Shown in pieces: positions 22,261-25,161 of a DNA stretch of 25,161 bases. The stretch is from Bordetella parapertussis. Its GTDB lineage: Bacteria > Pseudomonadota > Gammaproteobacteria > Burkholderiales > SG8-41. The DNA lies in NCBI GenBank assembly GCA_945870465.1, contig CAMBSS010000048.1, forward strand, positions 1 through 25,161, given 5' to 3'. A program made the translations under genes and the position numbers. Position 1 is the stretch's first letter; the number at the start of each line of letters is the position of its first letter. A model generated the notes under the pieces. That model was not told where the DNA came from. It saw only the letters and a program-made list of their open reading frames with translations, and did no database searches.

Positions 22261-23808
22261 TCACATCACCAGTTCGATCAGGTAGGGCCCCTGCGCCGCC
22301 AGCCCGCGCCTGAATTGCTGTGCGAACTCGTCGAGGTTCGTCGCGCGCCCCGCATCCACGCCGCACCCTTTGGCGAGCGCGGTCCAGTCGAGGTTGGGGC
22401 GGTCGAGCGTGAGCATGTCGTTGGCTTTGCGGCCCGGCGTGCCCGCGCCCACATTCGCCAGCTCGCCGTGCAGGATGCGGTAGGAGCGGTTGGCGAACAC
22501 TATCGTCAGCACTTGCAGATTCTCGCGCGCCATCGTCCACAGCGCCTGCAGCGTATACATGGCGCTGCCGTCGCCTTCGAGCGCGATCACCTGGCGCTGC
22601 GGGGCGGCAACCGCAGCACCGGTCGCCAGCGGCAGGCCGCAGCCGATTGCGCCACCCATCAGATTCAACCAGTCGTGCGGCGGCGCGCTGTGCATGTGCG
22701 CGCCGAAGTTGCGCCCGCTGCTGACGGCTTCATCGACGATGATGGCGTTTTCCGGCATCAGCGTCGCGAGCAGTTGCGCTATGCCGTCCAGCGTGACAGC
22801 GCCGGTGGGCGGCGCGGCGCGATGCAGTGATGCGACGCCTGCGGGGGCCGACTGCAACGCGCCGAGTTCCACGGCGAGCGCTTCCAGCGCCGCTTCGATA
22901 TCGTCCGCGACGCCCGCCAGGCGCGTGACCGCGCAGCCGTCGGGAACCAGCACGCTGGGCTTGCCCGGGTAGGCGAAAAAAGAAACGGGCGATTTCGCGC
23001 CCACCAATATCATTTGACGCACATCCTTCAACGCAGCGAGCGCGTTATCGACCACGTACGGCAGGCGGTCCACGCGCACGCGGCCGGCGCCGCATTCCAT
23101 GCGCGCGTTGTTGTACTCGGACATCAGCCGGCAGCCGGTTTTGGCGGCGATGCGTCCGGCGAGTTCCAGCGCCCTGCCGCGCACGGCGACGCCGCCCATC
23201 ATCAGCATAGCCGGTTGATTGCACGTCAATGCGCGTGCTGCGGCGGTGATGGCGTCAGCGGATACCGCGGCTCGCGGCGCGGGTGCGCGGGCCGCTGCAG
23301 CGGAGCCGGCTTCTTCCCATGCAGTATCGGCGGGCAGTATCAGGGTCGCAATATGTCCGGGCGCTGCGCGCGCTGCTTCGATAGCCAATGCGCCGTCCGC
23401 CGCGACGGCCGTGGCACTGCGCGAAGTCCTGACCCAATCCGACATGGGACGCGCAACGCCTTCGATGTCGGAAGTCAGCGGCGCGTCGTGCTTGATGTGA
23501 TAGCTCGCGTGCTCGCCGACGATGTTGACGATGCCGGAGCGCGCCTTCTTCGCGTTGTGCAGGTTGGCGAGCCCGTTGCCGAGCCCCGGGCCCAGGTGCA
23601 GCAGGGTCGAGGCCGGGTTGCCGGTCATGCGGTAATAACCGTCCGCCGCGCCCGTCACTACGCCCTCGAAAAGTCCGAGTATGCAGCGCATGCCTTCGAC
23701 CTTGTCGAGCGCGGCGACGAAATGCATTTCGGAAGTGCCGGGATTGCTGAAACAGACGGTGACATCGTTGTCGACCAGCGTGCGGACCAGGCTTTCAGCG
23801 CCGTTCAT
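22261..23808 (-). CDS. ThDP-dependent enzyme, acetolactate synthase / benzoylformate decarboxylase-like
   Basis: The 515-aa product has the three-domain plan of ThDP-dependent decarboxylases and acetolactate synthases. The N-terminal pyrimidine-binding part has SNPGTSEMHF (21-30), the catalytic glutamate Glu48 in GLFEGVVTGAADGY, and His71 in LLHLGPGLGNG. Glu48, His71 and Thr25 line up with Glu47, His70 and Ser26 of benzoylformate decarboxylase. The C-terminal pyrophosphate motif is GDGS (412-415) to FAN (438-440). A 2-oxo acid decarboxylase is as likely as an acetolactate synthase, and the substrate is open. The frame continues far upstream, but that reading runs antisense through the Bug gene at 23951; the ATG at 23808 is where family similarity begins. 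GGAG lies 12 bases before it. It is cytoplasmic and divergent from that Bug. Confidence 0.9.
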   Translation of the reverse strand: MNGAESLVRTLVDNDVTVCFSNPGTSEMHFVAALDKVEGMRCILGLFEGVVTGAADGYYRMTGNPASTLLHLGPGLGNGLANLHNAKKARSGIVNIVGEHASYHIKHDAPLTSDIEGVARPMSDWVRTSRSATAVAADGALAIEAARAAPGHIATLILPADTAWEEAGSAAAARAPAPRAAVSADAITAAARALTCNQPAMLMMGGVAVRGRALELAGRIAAKTGCRLMSEYNNARMECGAGRVRVDRLPYVVDNALAALKDVRQMILVGAKSPVSFFAYPGKPSVLVPDGCAVTRLAGVADDIEAALEALAVELGALQSAPAGVASLHRAAPPTGAVTLDGIAQLLATLMPENAIIVDEAVSSGRNFGAHMHSAPPHDWLNLMGGAIGCGLPLATGAAVAAPQRQVIALEGDGSAMYTLQALWTMARENLQVLTIVFANRSYRILHGELANVGAGTPGRKANDMLTLDRPNLDWTALAKGCGVDAGRATNLDEFAQQFRRGLAAQGPYLIELVM

Positions 23809-23920
23809 GGCAGTAGTGAACTCCGGATTATTCAGTGTCTGCCGATTATGCCTGACGGCCGGCCGCCTGTTTGGCGCGCGGACATGAAACGAACATCGGC
23901 ATTTGGCGCCGGCATGGGCA

Positions 23921-23926
23921 TATAAT
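23921..23926 (+). promoter_or_regulatory. Probable -10 box of the last Bug gene
   Basis: TATAAT at 23921-23926, preceded by GGGCA, lies 24 bases before the ATG at 23951. No clear -35 box is found at 16-18 bases. The remainder of the 142-base divergent gap holds no recognisable element. Confidence 0.45.
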
Positions 23927-23950
23927 TCAACTTCTCTGGAGGAGAAAAAT

Positions 23951-24925
23951 ATGCGCGAGCTGAAAAAAATACTGCGCCTGTTCGCTGTGGGTGTGCTCAT
24001 TGCGAGCGGCGCTGTCCACGCCCAGAACTGGCCGAACCAGACCATACGCATCATCGTGCCGTTCCCGCCGGGCGGTACGACCGACCAGGTGGCGCGGTTG
24101 CTGCAGCCGTACTTGCAGCAGTCTCTTGGCGTATCCGTGGTGGTCGATAACCGCGGCGGCGCGTCGGGCGCGATCGGCTCCGGCATGGCGGCGAAGGCGC
24201 CGCCCGACGGCAATACCTTCCTGCTCGTGTTCGACACACACGGCGTGAATCCGAGCCTGATCCCGAACATGCCGTTCGACACGCTGAAGGACCTCGCTCC
24301 CATCATGCTGATCGGCAAATCGCCGATGGTGATTACGGCGCATCCGTCGTTTCCGTACAAGACTTTCACCGAAGTAGTTAAGCTCGCGAAAGCCAGGCCG
24401 GGGGAGGTCGCGTTCGGCTCCATAGGCTCGGGCAGCCTTGCGCACCTGGCGATGGCGATGATCGGCAGCCATACGAAAGCCGAGATAACCCATATCCCGT
24501 ACAAAGGCGGCGGCCCGCTCGTCATCAACGCGATCGGCGGCCATGTACCGCTGGGGGTCGCGTCACTGGCGTTGTTCTCGCCGCACATCCAGTCCGGCCG
24601 CCTGAAGGCGATCGGCATGACTTCGCCCAAGCGCCATCCGCAGTTTCCCAACGTGGCCACTGTCGCCGAGCAGGTGATGCCGGGATTCGAAGCCGAAGCG
24701 TGGTGGGGATTGCTGGCACCCGTGAACACGCCGGCGCCGATTCTGACGCGCATGCATGCTGAAGTGACCAAGGCGCTGAAGACGCCGGCACTGCAGCAAC
24801 ACCTCGATCAGCAGTCGCTGGTGGTGACGGCATCGACGCCGGACGAATTCCAGAAGTTCCTCGTCAACGAAGTCGAGCGCTGGGGGCGCGTCGTGCGCGA
24901 CAACAAGATCAAGCCGGGGGAATGA
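23951..24925 (+). CDS. Bug-family (TctC) substrate receptor
   Basis: The product is 324 aa, ATG with GGAGGAG six bases upstream. The basic n-region MRELKKILR is followed by a hydrophobic core to VHAQ (22-25). Signatures are NWPNQTIR (27-34), PFPPGGTTDQVAR (37-49), DNRGGASG (67-74) and HIPYKG. The normally invariant DGYT is DGNT (86-89), with Asn for Tyr, an uncommon change in the segment that packs against the ligand cleft. The gene stands alone and divergent from the ThDP enzyme; co-regulation from the shared 142-base gap would link uptake with 2-oxo acid metabolism, but this is inference. Confidence 0.93.
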   Translation: MRELKKILRLFAVGVLIASGAVHAQNWPNQTIRIIVPFPPGGTTDQVARLLQPYLQQSLGVSVVVDNRGGASGAIGSGMAAKAPPDGNTFLLVFDTHGVNPSLIPNMPFDTLKDLAPIMLIGKSPMVITAHPSFPYKTFTEVVKLAKARPGEVAFGSIGSGSLAHLAMAMIGSHTKAEITHIPYKGGGPLVINAIGGHVPLGVASLALFSPHIQSGRLKAIGMTSPKRHPQFPNVATVAEQVMPGFEAEAWWGLLAPVNTPAPILTRMHAEVTKALKTPALQQHLDQQSLVVTASTPDEFQKFLVNEVERWGRVVRDNKIKPGE

Positions 24926-24977
24926 AGGGAGAGGCGAGAGGGGAGAGGCGAGAGGGGAGAGGCGAGAGGCGAGAGGC
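24926..24977 (+). repeat. GAGAGGC/GAGAGGG tandem repeat
   Basis: Seven or so 7-nt units alternate between GAGAGGC and GAGAGGG immediately after the Bug stop. They resemble the left arm of the 68-bp repeat and the 7621-7644 stretch. Confidence 0.75.
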
Positions 24978-25021
24978 TTCAGGATTCAGAACGAATAATA
25001 GGGGACAGACCAGAATGGCAC

Positions 25022-25161
25022 TTACTTAAGCTTTTTGGGGTGCCCATGTCTTCGCACGCGTGCACGTGCGCGCGCACGTGATTCGGTAAGCAGTGGATAC
25101 GGTTTTGGTCGTCGCTTGACAGCTCTGGGCTCGATGCGTCCAGGTCGATCGCCGACGCGTT
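25022..25161 (-). CDS. IS4-type transposase, C-terminal end (partial)
   Basis: On the minus strand, an open frame enters from the right edge and ends at TAA (25024-25022), giving 45 residues. It contains RPGRIEPRAVKRRPKPYPLL, a segment I recognise as the conserved C-terminus of IS4-family DDE transposases, followed by a basic Arg/Ala-rich tail. The catalytic core would lie beyond the window. About 20 bases of the element's end probably follow the stop; GGGGACAGACCAGAATGG at 25001-25018 may contain its terminal inverted repeat, but the other end is not visible. Confidence 0.75.
   Translation of the reverse strand, partial: RVGDRPGRIEPRAVKRRPKPYPLLTESRARARARVRRHGHPKKLK

Noticed and set aside
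22261..24771. 836-codon minus-strand reading of the ThDP enzyme
   Set aside because: The first 320 or so codons are antisense to the Bug at 23951; family similarity begins at the ATG of 23808.
25063..25080. Perfect 18-bp palindrome (CACGTGCGC and its complement)
   Set aside because: It falls inside the transposase tail coding for alternating Arg and Ala, so low-complexity coding explains it.

Overview
The window looks like a high-GC betaproteobacterium of the Burkholderiales type. The reasons are the strong GC bias at third codon positions, the many Bug/TctC-type periplasmic binding proteins (an expansion known from Bordetella, Cupriavidus and Polaromonas-like genomes), and the catabolic neighbour genes. 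No ribosomal, tRNA or other marker gene is present, so a closer placement is not supported.

The dominant content is 13 loci for Bug-family extracytoplasmic solute receptors, the TctC component of tripartite tricarboxylate transporters. Eleven look intact (starts at 1707+, 5710-, 6687-, 7719+, 10894-, 15368+, 16453+, 18448-, 18624+, 19734+, 23951+) and two are internally deleted remnants (8878-9286+, 13591-13974+). No TctA or TctB membrane gene is present, so these are orphan receptors that must use membrane partners encoded elsewhere or act as sensors.

Layout from left to right. 1-1461 (-): the body of a type I ABC-type binding protein running off the left edge, with an unusual extra N-terminal domain. 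1707-3543 (+): Bug plus a phytanoyl-CoA dioxygenase-like protein, a likely two-gene operon. 3772-4269 (+): DUF1993 protein. 4378-4680: a short signal-peptide ORF and dispersed repeats. 6687-4724 (-): two-gene Bug operon with a good sigma-70 promoter. 6889-7605 (+): alpha/beta-hydrolase-like protein with Thr at the nucleophile position. 7719-9286 (+): one intact Bug and one wrecked Bug. 13448-9463 (-): a probable operon of a small alpha/beta-barrel-like protein, a signal-less family-3 binding protein, an MmgE/PrpD protein, a Bug and a Q/G/R-rich small protein. 13591-13974 (+): an in-frame deleted Bug. 14054-14461 (+): small membrane/coiled-coil protein. 14557-17409 (+): SDR oxidoreductase and two Bugs. 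17480-18448 (-): Bug. 18624-20711 (+): two tandem Bugs. 20935-22236 (+): a protein with three RidA domains in tandem. 22261-23808 (-): ThDP-dependent decarboxylase/acetolactate-synthase-like enzyme. 23951-24925 (+): Bug. 25022-25161 (-): the C-terminal end of an IS4-type transposase.

The joint theme is inferred to be capture of organic acids by high-affinity periplasmic receptors beside cytoplasmic enzymes (dioxygenase, MmgE/PrpD dehydratase/decarboxylase-like, SDR, ThDP enzyme, RidA-like, hydrolase) that could process such substrates. Intergenic spaces carry several families of short-period repeats arranged as inverted arms. One 68-bp repeat occurs twice with 64 of 68 identical bases, plus a third, more diverged copy. 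The most unusual items are the triple-RidA protein lacking the canonical arginine in all three domains, the density of Bug loci with a shared promoter module, and the repeat families.
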